DNA of 64,000 nucleotides from Alcanivoracaceae bacterium (GTDB taxonomy: Bacteria > Pseudomonadota > Gammaproteobacteria > Pseudomonadales > Alcanivoracaceae). The position numbers and the translations under genes were made by a program. The notes beneath the pieces are model-generated. The model ran no database searches. It was given only the letters and a program-made list of their open reading frames with translations, and was not told the origin of the DNA. How positions within the stretch are numbered: the stretch's first letter is position 1; each line of letters opens with the position of its first letter. The stretch spans positions 120,748-184,747 of the forward strand of contig JAGLCJ010000006.1 in NCBI GenBank assembly GCA_023146255.1. The letters are read 5' to 3'. Below, one piece after another: positions 57,480-64,000 of the stretch.

Positions 57480-58145
57480 TTACTTCCCTGCCGTGAATGA
57501 GTGAAAACGTCGTGCAATCCAGTAATCGATGCTGAACCAGCGGCCGGCACCATAGAAGAACAACACCATCAGCATAACGAAATAGGTGGCGGCAAACTCG
57601 ATGCCATTATTCAGAACAACAAAATTTCCTCTCTCGGTTAGCCAGCCGTAATGACCATGCTCACGTAACAGGCCTTTGGCAGCCTGCAAACGCTGCCCGA
57701 CCTCGGCACTGTTCTCCAGACTGCGCTGCGCCGCCGGAATGCCCATTGCCGCCAAAGGCCGGGCCATGCTGGTCTCAGGATTGGATGGCGCCACCGCAAA
57801 CCAGCCGTTCTGCCAATGTACACTGAGCGCTGCCACCAGCATGGTGATCATCAGCGGCACAGCCACATAGCGCGTTGCCAAACCGATTAGCAGAAAAATG
57901 CCGCCGACCAGCTCGGTCGCAATAGCCAGCGTCGCCAGTAGCGCCGGGAACGGCAGCCCCAGGCCCCAATCGTCATTAGCAAACCAGGCCACCGTAGAAT
58001 CGAAACTGCCGGCTTTTTGCCAGCCGGCGGCAATCATCACCGGGGCCAGAAACAGGCGCAACAGCAAGGGTGCGAGAAAATCTGCTTCACGCGTGTGATT
58101 GAACAGGGAGTGAAAGCGGCTGGCGAGATGAAACAAAGATGGCAT
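57480..58145 (-). CDS. DoxX-family membrane protein
   Basis: From the ATG at 58145, with AGGAG 7 nt upstream (the frame is open to 58160), 221 residues. LLLRLFLAPVMIAAGWQKAGSF and ATELVGGIFLLIGLATRY are typical of DoxX/SURF4-like four-helix proteins, with an unusual hydrophilic insert (about 120-165) before the last helix. Family members are quinone-linked membrane proteins found with redox-stress systems. Operon position suggests pairing with the membrane thioredoxin-like protein. Confidence 0.82.
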   Translation of the reverse strand: MPSLFHLASRFHSLFNHTREADFLAPLLLRLFLAPVMIAAGWQKAGSFDSTVAWFANDDWGLGLPFPALLATLAIATELVGGIFLLIGLATRYVAVPLMITMLVAALSVHWQNGWFAVAPSNPETSMARPLAAMGIPAAQRSLENSAEVGQRLQAAKGLLREHGHYGWLTERGNFVVLNNGIEFAATYFVMLMVLFFYGAGRWFSIDYWIARRFHSFTAGK

Positions 58146-58204
58146 AACGAGCTCCTGCATCGGGTTGCCACTCTGATGCGAGAGCGCACTGCTTGTTACA
58201 GACT

Positions 58205-58432
58205 TCAGTGCGAATGGTCGTGCAGGTGGCTGAGTACCTTGTCCACTTCCTCATCAGAAGCGTCGCCATGCATGTGCGGGACAGCGCCGAGCAGCTGCCG
58301 CAACTGCCGCAGATAGCGCCTGCAGTTGCCGCACATAAACAGGTGCAGGCGTAACGCCATACGCCGGCCAAGGCTGAGCTCGCCGTCCAGCAGCGCTTCT
58401 GCTTCTGCAGGCACATCGCGACACTTCAGCAT
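58205..58432 (-). CDS. ZAS-type (zinc-finger) anti-sigma factor
   Basis: 75 residues. The motif H-x3-C-x2-C (HLFMCGNC, about 30-37) is the zinc-binding anti-sigma signature. There is no transmembrane helix, so it is a soluble, possibly redox-sensing regulator. The C-terminus is His-rich (HMHGD, HLHDHSH). It overlaps the ECF sigma gene by 7 nt, the standard sigma/anti-sigma arrangement. Confidence 0.88.
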   Translation of the reverse strand: MLKCRDVPAEAEALLDGELSLGRRMALRLHLFMCGNCRRYLRQLRQLLGAVPHMHGDASDEEVDKVLSHLHDHSH

Positions 58433-59040
58433 TCACCGGTCTCCTCAAAATGATCGACGAGGGCAAACAATCTGGCCCGGGCGCGGTGCAGCAGCACCCG
58501 GGCATTGGATGCGGAAATCCCCAGCATGTTACAGACCTCGTCAAAGGGCAGGCCGTCACTGTCACGCAGCTCCAGCAAGGCGCGCTGGTTCGACGGCAGG
58601 CTGTCGAGCAGGGCCGACAGACAATCGGCCAACTCCTCGCGGGTCAGCAGGCTATCCGGGCTGTCCGCATGCCAGTTTACCGGCGGCGCACCCCAGTGAC
58701 CGTTGCCGCGGAAGCGGTCAGCGAACGGCTCCGCCCCCTCCGGCTGCAGATCTTCCAGAAACACTTCACGCTTGCGCTGGCGCAACATCATCCGCGCTTC
58801 GTTAATCACAATTCGCGACAACCAGCTGCGCAGCGCGGCACGCCCTTCGAAGTCCTTCAGCGCAGCGTGGGCCTTGATCCAGGCGGTCTGCACCACCTCA
58901 ACCGCCTCGGACTCACCAACAATCGGCCGCGCCAGTGCCAGCAGGGCCCGGTGATGGGCCTTCACCAGCCGGGCGAAGGCGGCCTGATCACCGCCTTTCA
59001 GCAAAGCCAGCTCGTCGGCATCGTTCAGCGGTTCGGTCAT
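58426..59040 (-). CDS. ECF RNA polymerase sigma factor
   Basis: 204 residues: sigma-70 region 2 (about 18-90, AFARLVKAHHRALLALARPIVG, SWLSRIVINEA) and region 4 (about 140-195, LDSLPSNQRALLELRDSDGLPFDEVCNMLGIS) with a linker of about 45 residues. RBS AGAGGG precedes the ATG, 22 nt after the fumarase stop, so fumarase read-through could supply basal expression. It heads the six-gene operon and probably activates it when its anti-sigma partner is inactivated. Confidence 0.93.
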   Translation of the reverse strand: MTEPLNDADELALLKGGDQAAFARLVKAHHRALLALARPIVGESEAVEVVQTAWIKAHAALKDFEGRAALRSWLSRIVINEARMMLRQRKREVFLEDLQPEGAEPFADRFRGNGHWGAPPVNWHADSPDSLLTREELADCLSALLDSLPSNQRALLELRDSDGLPFDEVCNMLGISASNARVLLHRARARLFALVDHFEETGEC

Positions 59041-59062
59041 CCCTGCCCTCTCATGATTGATG

Positions 59063-60583
59063 TCAGGCTTCCGCCTTCACCGGGATCTTGCCAATCTTCG
59101 CCTGCCAGATCTTCGGCCCGGTCTTGTGTACCGAGACACCGCTGGAGTCCACCGCCACCGTAACCGGCATATCCTCCACTTCAAACTCGTAAATCGCTTC
59201 CATGCCCAGATCTTCAAACGCCACCACACGGGATTTACGAATCGCTTTCGAGACCAGATAGGCCGCGCCACCGACGGCCATCAGATAAACCGCCTTGTTG
59301 TCACGAATGGCATCAATGGCCGCATCACCACGCTCGGCCTTGCCGACCATGCCGATCAGTCCGGTTTTTTCCAGCATGGTGCGGGTGAACTTGTCCATCC
59401 GTGTCGCCGTGGTCGGGCCGGCCGGGCCGACCACCTCATCACCGACCGGATCCACCGGGCCAACGTAGTAAATAAAGCGGTTGGTGAAATCCACCGGCAG
59501 CTGCTCACCGCGATTGATCATGTCGACCATACGCTTGTGGGCGGCGTCGCGGCCGGTCAGCAGCTTGCCGTTCAGCAGCAGGGTGTCGCCGGATTTCCAG
59601 GTCTGGATTTCTTCCGGGGTGATGCTGTCGAGATTGACGCGCTTCGACTTGCCGTCGTTGCCCCAGGCAATCTCCGGCCAGCTCTCCAGCTTCGGTGCCT
59701 CAAGGTGGGCCGGACCGGAGCCATCCAGCACAAAGTGAGCATGGCGGGTTGCCGCACAGTTCGGAATGATCGCCACCGGCTTGTTGGCGGCGTGGGTCGG
59801 GGTGTCGTAGACCTTCACATCCAGCACCGTAGTCAGGCCGCCGAGGCCCTGAGCGCCGATACCCAGCGCGTTCACTTTCTCGAATAACTCAAGACGCAGC
59901 TCTTCGGCACGGGTCTGTGCACCGCGTGCTTTCAGTTCGTGAATATCAATCGCTTCCATCAGCGACTCTTTTGCCAACAGCATGGCCTTTTCCGCCGTGC
60001 CGCCAATGCCGATGCCGAGCATGCCCGGCGGACACCAGCCGGCGCCCATCTTCGGCACCTGCTCCAGCACCCAGTCCACCACCGAGTCGGACGGATTGAG
60101 CATGGCGAACTTGGATTTCGCCTCGGAGCCGCCACCCTTGGCCGCCACCTGAAAATCCACCGTGTCGCCGGGGACGATGTCGTAATGGATCACCGCCGGG
60201 GTGTTGTCTTTGGTGTTGGCACGCTTGCCGTCCGGGTCGGCCAGTACCGATGCGCGCAGGACGTTATCCGGATGGTTGTAGGCGCGGCGCACACCCTCGT
60301 TGATCATGTCGGTCAGCGACATGTCGCCTTCGAACGTCACGTTCATGCCGACCTTGCAGAACACGGTGACAATACCGGTGTCCTGACAGATCGGCCGATG
60401 GCCCATGGCTGACATGCGCGAATTGACCAGAATCTGCGCCATGGCGTCCTTCGCCGCCGGGCTCTCCTCCCGCTGGTACGCCTCATGCACCGCCTCAACG
60501 AAATCCTGCGGGTGGTAATAGGAAATATATTGCAGGGCATCGGCGACGCTCTGGATCACGTCGTCCTGGCGAATAACCGTCAT
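59063..60583 (-). CDS. Class I (iron-sulfur) fumarate hydratase
   Basis: 506 residues with both halves fused, as in E. coli FumA/FumB. The N-terminal alpha domain has ICQDTGIVTVF and KGGGSEAKSKFAML; the C-terminal beta domain has GDTLLLNGKLLTGRDAAHK and GPAGPTTATRMDKFT. Cluster cysteines are present in PICQDTG, GAGWCPPG and NCAATRHA. The labile [4Fe-4S] cluster makes it oxygen- and metal-sensitive. It lies directly upstream of the ECF operon. Confidence 0.95.
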   Translation of the reverse strand: MTVIRQDDVIQSVADALQYISYYHPQDFVEAVHEAYQREESPAAKDAMAQILVNSRMSAMGHRPICQDTGIVTVFCKVGMNVTFEGDMSLTDMINEGVRRAYNHPDNVLRASVLADPDGKRANTKDNTPAVIHYDIVPGDTVDFQVAAKGGGSEAKSKFAMLNPSDSVVDWVLEQVPKMGAGWCPPGMLGIGIGGTAEKAMLLAKESLMEAIDIHELKARGAQTRAEELRLELFEKVNALGIGAQGLGGLTTVLDVKVYDTPTHAANKPVAIIPNCAATRHAHFVLDGSGPAHLEAPKLESWPEIAWGNDGKSKRVNLDSITPEEIQTWKSGDTLLLNGKLLTGRDAAHKRMVDMINRGEQLPVDFTNRFIYYVGPVDPVGDEVVGPAGPTTATRMDKFTRTMLEKTGLIGMVGKAERGDAAIDAIRDNKAVYLMAVGGAAYLVSKAIRKSRVVAFEDLGMEAIYEFEVEDMPVTVAVDSSGVSVHKTGPKIWQAKIGKIPVKAEA

Positions 60584-60791
60584 GGCGGGCTCCGGGTAAC
60601 TGGCTTGGGGTCGCGATTATAGCGGATTGCCCTGCCCCGCTGGCGACCCCACGACAGGGATTCCATCCCGGATAGCGACCAAAAGAGAAATTCTCCTGTC
60701 ATCTGAGGACATTGCCTTCCCGGACACGGGGTCTACCATGGTCCGACCAGCGAGTCACCCGACCGCCGACAAGAACAAGCCGGAGAGCCCG

Positions 60792-62303
60792 ATGAACGCC
60801 GTGACCCCGATCAAAGCCCGCCGCGAGGAAAGCGCCGCTGAACGCTGGGCGCGCATGCCCGTGATCAAAACCGGCGAGGACTACCTGCAGAGCCTGCGCG
60901 GTCGTGGCACCCGCCTGTTCCTGTTTGGTGAGCTGATCGATGAGCCGGCCGATCACCCGATGATCAAGCCATCCATTAATGCCCTGCGCGCCAGTTACGA
61001 TCTGGCCATTGAAGACCCGGAGCTGGCCACCGCGTTTTCGCCGCTGATCAACGCTCAGGTCAATCGCTTCCTGCATATTGTCGAATCGCCGGCGGATCTG
61101 GTGATGAAGAACAAGATGCAGCGTCGCATGGGCCAGATTACCGGTACCTGTTTCCAGCGCTGCACCGGTCTCGACACCATTTCCGTGTTGCACTCGATCA
61201 CCTTTGAGATGGATCAGAAGCACGGCACCTCCTACCACCAGCGTTACCTTGACTGGCTGAAGCTGGCGCAGCAGAAAAATATTCTGATTGCTGCCGCCAT
61301 GACCGACCCCAAGGGCGATCGCTCGAAGCGTCCGCATGAACAGGCCGATCCGGACATGTTCATGCATGTCTCCGGTCGCAACGACAAGGGCATTTTTGTC
61401 CGTGGCGCCAAGGCACATATGACCGGCGGCTGGAACCAGCACTGGATCTGCGTGATGCCGACCATGAACCTGACCGAGGAAGATAAAAATTACGCTGTGG
61501 TCGGGATGATCCCCGGTGATGCCGAAGGCCTGACCTATATCTACGGCCGGCAGAGCTGCGACACCCGCTCGATGGAAGCCGGTGATATCGATCAGGGCAA
61601 TGCCCAGTACGGTGGTCAGGAAGTGCTGGTGTATTTCGATGACGTGTTCATTCCCTGGGAACACGTGCTGATGGATGGCGAATATGAATTCGCTCAGGAA
61701 ATGGTGGCCCGCTTTACTGCCTATCACCGCGCCAGTTATGTCTGCAAGACCGGCCTTGGCGATGTGCTGGTCGGCGCGGCGGCATCCATTGCCGAGTACA
61801 ACGGCCTCGACAAGGTCAGCCATATCCGTGACAAGCTGGTGGAGATGGTGCATCTGAACGAGACCATTTACTCCAGCGGCATTGCCAGCTCTCATGAAGC
61901 TAAAAAAATGCCGAGCGGTATTTTCATGAACGACGCCATGCTGGCGAATGTCTGCAAGCACAATGTCACCCGCTTCCCCTATGAAATCTCACGGCTGGCG
62001 CAGGATCTGGCCGGCGGCCTGATGGTGACGATGCCGAGCGAGGCGGATTATCAGCACGAGGAAGCAGGCGAGATCATCAAGAAGTTCCTCAAGGGCCGCG
62101 ATGATCTGCCGGTGGAAGACCGGATGCGGATTTTGCGTCTGATCGAGAACATGACGCTGGGCCGCAATGCGGTGGGTTATCTGACCGAGTCCATGCATGG
62201 CGCCGGCAGTCCGCAGGCGCAGCGGATTCAGATTTTGCGCGGCATGGAGGTCGAGAAGAAGAAGTGGCATGCCCGTAAGCTGGCTGGCATCAAACAGGGC
62301 TGA
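60792..62303 (+). CDS. 4-hydroxybutyryl-CoA dehydratase/vinylacetyl-CoA isomerase family (HpaB-like flavoprotein)
   Basis: From ATG 60792 (GGAG upstream), 503 residues. The family is FAD- and [4Fe-4S]-dependent and related to acyl-CoA dehydrogenases. The C-x3-C pair (C120, C124 in TGTCFQRCTG) and a His/Cys pair (H312, C318 in YHRASYVC) match the cluster ligands of the clostridial dehydratase, though I count 5 residues between His and Cys instead of 6. The related HpaB monooxygenases lack these cysteines. No CoA-transferase partner is near. Followed by a REP sequence and stem-loop E6. Confidence 0.85.
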   Translation: MNAVTPIKARREESAAERWARMPVIKTGEDYLQSLRGRGTRLFLFGELIDEPADHPMIKPSINALRASYDLAIEDPELATAFSPLINAQVNRFLHIVESPADLVMKNKMQRRMGQITGTCFQRCTGLDTISVLHSITFEMDQKHGTSYHQRYLDWLKLAQQKNILIAAAMTDPKGDRSKRPHEQADPDMFMHVSGRNDKGIFVRGAKAHMTGGWNQHWICVMPTMNLTEEDKNYAVVGMIPGDAEGLTYIYGRQSCDTRSMEAGDIDQGNAQYGGQEVLVYFDDVFIPWEHVLMDGEYEFAQEMVARFTAYHRASYVCKTGLGDVLVGAAASIAEYNGLDKVSHIRDKLVEMVHLNETIYSSGIASSHEAKKMPSGIFMNDAMLANVCKHNVTRFPYEISRLAQDLAGGLMVTMPSEADYQHEEAGEIIKKFLKGRDDLPVEDRMRILRLIENMTLGRNAVGYLTESMHGAGSPQAQRIQILRGMEVEKKKWHARKLAGIKQG

Positions 62304-62306
62304 CCC

Positions 62307-62330
62307 GTAGGAGCGGTCGACCGACCGCGA
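62307..62330 (+). repeat. REP-like palindrome, copy 1
   Basis: GTAGGAGCGG then GACCGCGA: the GTAG head and GAGCG palindrome of Pseudomonas-type REP sequences. It lies just after the dehydratase stop. A second copy at 63799-63822 differs by one base. Confidence 0.8.
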
Positions 62331-62366
62331 ACAGCACTTGAGGCCTGATGTGGCAGTGAACGTCCC

Positions 62367-62480
62367 GGCTTGAGTGCCTGTCAGGGGTTGCCGGGACACG
62401 CCGTGAATACGTCCCTGTAGGCTTGTGTTCGACATCCATGTCTCACACAGTCCCGGCAACCCCTGACAGGCACTCAAGCC
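62367..62480 (+). repeat. Conserved-loop stem-loop, copy 6 (E6)
   Basis: Perfect 30-bp arms (62367-62396 with 62451-62480) and a 54-nt loop with TACGTCCCTGTA and GACATCCATGTC hairpins. Flanks GGCAGTGAAC and TCGCATCCTG as in copy 5. It shares its inner 20 bp of stem with copy 2. Confidence 0.92.
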
Positions 62481-62873
62481 TCGCATCCTGGTCTTTACCG
62501 CCATCTCCTCTTTTCTATTTCTGTTGTCTTTGTTTTGTTCGGGCTTTTGCTTCACCCCCGACTCGCGGCGGCGCGGAGTCTCCGTTAGGCGTGAACGCCA
62601 CCGCATCCGTAGGGTGACTTCAAGTGCAGCGCAGCGGAACGGTCAGCCCGGAGGATGTGGCGGCGGTTGCGCCCCGGCACGGTAGTGAAGGTGGTGCTTT
62701 TCCTAAAAACCAAGTCGTACCAGCCAGATCAATCTCCGTGACTCCGCTTTTGACTCACCCCTGACTCACGGCGACGGTAGTGACGTTGGTAGCAGTTTCG
62801 AAGCAACAAGTTGAGCCCCCGCCCCCACTCCTTTAAGGTGGCCACCCCTGCCACAGTCACCCGGTTTACCTTC
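62481..62873. other. Intergenic region upstream of rdgC
   Basis: About 390 bp with no supported gene. Two similar segments, CACCCCCGACTCGCGGCG (about 62554) and CACCCCTGACTCACGGCG (about 62756), look like degenerate copies of a short repeat. I see no clear promoter for rdgC. Confidence 0.4.
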
Positions 62874-63776
62874 ATGTGGATCCGCAATCTCTGTGTTTAC
62901 CAAAGTGCCGACCCGTTTCCCTGGTCCGCCCACGAACTTGATGAAAAACTGAACAGCCTGCGCTGCCCGAAAATCAGCCAGCAACAGCTCAATGTCGACG
63001 GCTTTGTGCCGCCACTGAAGGCGTATGAAAACCTGATTCATGCTACCGATAACCTGCTCTACGGCGTCTGGCAGGAAACCAGCCGGCTGCTACCCGGCGG
63101 TGTCATCAAGGAAGAACTTGAGGAGCGGCTCGACGCCATTGAGGCGCGTGATGGCCGCCGCCCCGGTCGCAAGGAAAAGGCGGCACTGAAAGATGAAATC
63201 ACTTTCGAGCTGATGCCCCGGGCCTTTACCCGCCAGCGTCGGGTCGGTTTTCTGATTGACCTGAATGCAAAGCGCATTCTGGTCGACAGCTCGTCCGAGA
63301 ACCGCGCCGAGCAGGTGATCTCCTGCCTGCGCAAGGCACTTGGCAGCCTGCCGGTGACGCGCGCTGCTGCCGAAGTGTCGCCGGCCATGCTGATGACCGA
63401 GTGGCTGAAGCAGCCGCAGCAGCTGCCGCACGGTTTCGGTCTGGGTGATCGCTGCGAACTGAAAGGCACTGGCGAAGAAGCGGCCAGCGTGCGCTTTACC
63501 TCGTTCGATCTTGGTCAGGAAGAAATACTCAAGCATATCGAGGCCGGTATGCAGGTGGTGAAGCTGAATCTGAGCTTCCGCGACGAGCTGGAGTTTGATC
63601 TGACCGACGAGATGCAGATCAAGCGGATCAAGGCGCTGGATGTGATTCGCGAGAGTCTGGATGGCGTCGATGAGGAAGATGCGCTGGCCGAGATGATGGC
63701 GCGGATTGCGTTGCAGGGCGGGGTTTTGCGGGAGATGTTGGGGGGATTGAGGGAGGCGTTTGGTTCCGGGGAATAA
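62874..63776 (+). CDS. rdgC: Recombination-associated protein RdgC
   Basis: Nucleoid-associated DNA-binding ring protein that limits RecA activity. From ATG 62874, 300 residues beginning MWIRNLCVYQSADPFPW, in agreement with the E. coli start MLWFKNLMVYRL. FVPPLKAYENLIH, LPGGVIKEELEERL and RPGRKEKAALKDEI are family signatures. The frame is open upstream to 62811 without homology. Confidence 0.94.
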   Translation: MWIRNLCVYQSADPFPWSAHELDEKLNSLRCPKISQQQLNVDGFVPPLKAYENLIHATDNLLYGVWQETSRLLPGGVIKEELEERLDAIEARDGRRPGRKEKAALKDEITFELMPRAFTRQRRVGFLIDLNAKRILVDSSSENRAEQVISCLRKALGSLPVTRAAAEVSPAMLMTEWLKQPQQLPHGFGLGDRCELKGTGEEAASVRFTSFDLGQEEILKHIEAGMQVVKLNLSFRDELEFDLTDEMQIKRIKALDVIRESLDGVDEEDALAEMMARIALQGGVLREMLGGLREAFGSGE

Positions 63777-63798
63777 AGACGGGATTCGACGGAGCCCT

Positions 63799-63822
63799 GT
63801 AGGAGCGGTCGATCGACCGCGA
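63799..63822 (+). repeat. REP-like palindrome, copy 2
   Basis: GTAGGAGCGGTCGATCGACC then GCGA, one base different from the copy at 62307. It lies 23 nt after the rdgC stop. Confidence 0.8.
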
Positions 63823-63880
63823 CTTTCTTTAAACAAACAGTTTCTCCAGATTCCTTGCAGAACCTCGGGCATCGGGATTC

Positions 63881-64000
63881 GCCAATCGCTTGTGGCGATT
63901 GGCTCACCCCTTCGGGGCGCCTGCGGCGTCCTGCGCCGCTGGCGCGGCTTGTCGAACGGAGGGTTCGAATCATGACCTCTCTCACCGCCAGATAGCAAAA
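63881..64000. repeat. Run of tandem hairpins at the window edge
   Basis: Successive perfect stems: GCCAATCGC/GCGATTGGC (63881-63903), CCCC/GGGG around TTC (63907-63917) and GCGGCG/CGCCGC (63923-63939). A GAGGGTTCGAATCATGACCT segment (about 63959-63979) follows that looks like a tRNA T arm but is not part of a cloverleaf. The element is cut by the window end. Confidence 0.5.

Noticed and set aside
63955..63985. tRNA suggested by GGTTCGAATC
   Set aside because: No matching acceptor, D or anticodon arms are seen around it in the window.

Overview
The window is chromosomal DNA from a gammaproteobacterium of the Pseudomonadales/Oceanospirillales type (Alcanivorax- or Marinobacter-like; genus not assignable by eye). 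The main clues are the clpP-clpX-lon-hupB block, a Pseudomonas-type ThrH, a full-length CysB, an AlgP/histone-H1-like protein, a complete liu operon with its LiuR operator, RdgC, and a Pro-Arg-His tRNA cluster.

Layout. 1-6.6 kb: protein quality control on the minus strand (tig, clpP, clpX, lon, start of hupB). 6.7-7.3 kb: a structured intergenic region and three tRNAs. 7.5-9.5 kb: folD and mdh. 9.8-12.6 kb: a 7TM-DISM histidine kinase and an OmpR-type regulator. 12.8-27.1 kb: a six-gene locus for secreted and outer-membrane proteins. It has three small DUF11-like proteins, a 1.8k-residue protein combining DUF11, OmpA and a probable beta-barrel, and two large tandem paralogues; it may build a surface structure under control of the adjacent two-component system. 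27.1-32.4 kb: thrH, cysB, a cN-I-type 5'-nucleotidase, an H1-like protein, a PilZ pair and a PGPGW membrane protein. 32.4-35.3 kb: methionine salvage (mtnA-B-D-C). 35.5-41.3 kb: an operon of hybrid histidine kinase, NAD(P)-binding protein and RraA-type aldolase, then an MMPL/RND transporter. 41.4-49.7 kb: leucine catabolism (liuR-A-B-C-D) ending in acetoacetyl-CoA synthetase. 49.7-54.5 kb: a DUF4062 (TIR-like) protein, an orphan ParA, a coiled-coil lipoprotein and RecQ. 54.7-59.0 kb: a six-gene operon (ECF sigma, ZAS anti-sigma, DoxX, membrane thioredoxin/AhpC-like protein, ArsM-like methyltransferase, radical SAM). 59.1-63.8 kb: class I fumarase, a 4-hydroxybutyryl-CoA dehydratase-family protein, and RdgC.

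The two gene systems most likely to be undescribed are the DUF11/OmpA surface locus and the ECF-rSAM-methyltransferase operon. Across the window there is also a family of six long intergenic stem-loops (about 100-115 nt). Each has perfect or near-perfect 25-32 bp outer arms that differ from copy to copy, around a conserved loop of about 52 nt. The loop folds into two further hairpins with compensatory base changes between copies. A second, unrelated pair of hairpins with a shared loop lies upstream of tig. No CRISPR array, insertion sequence or prophage was seen.
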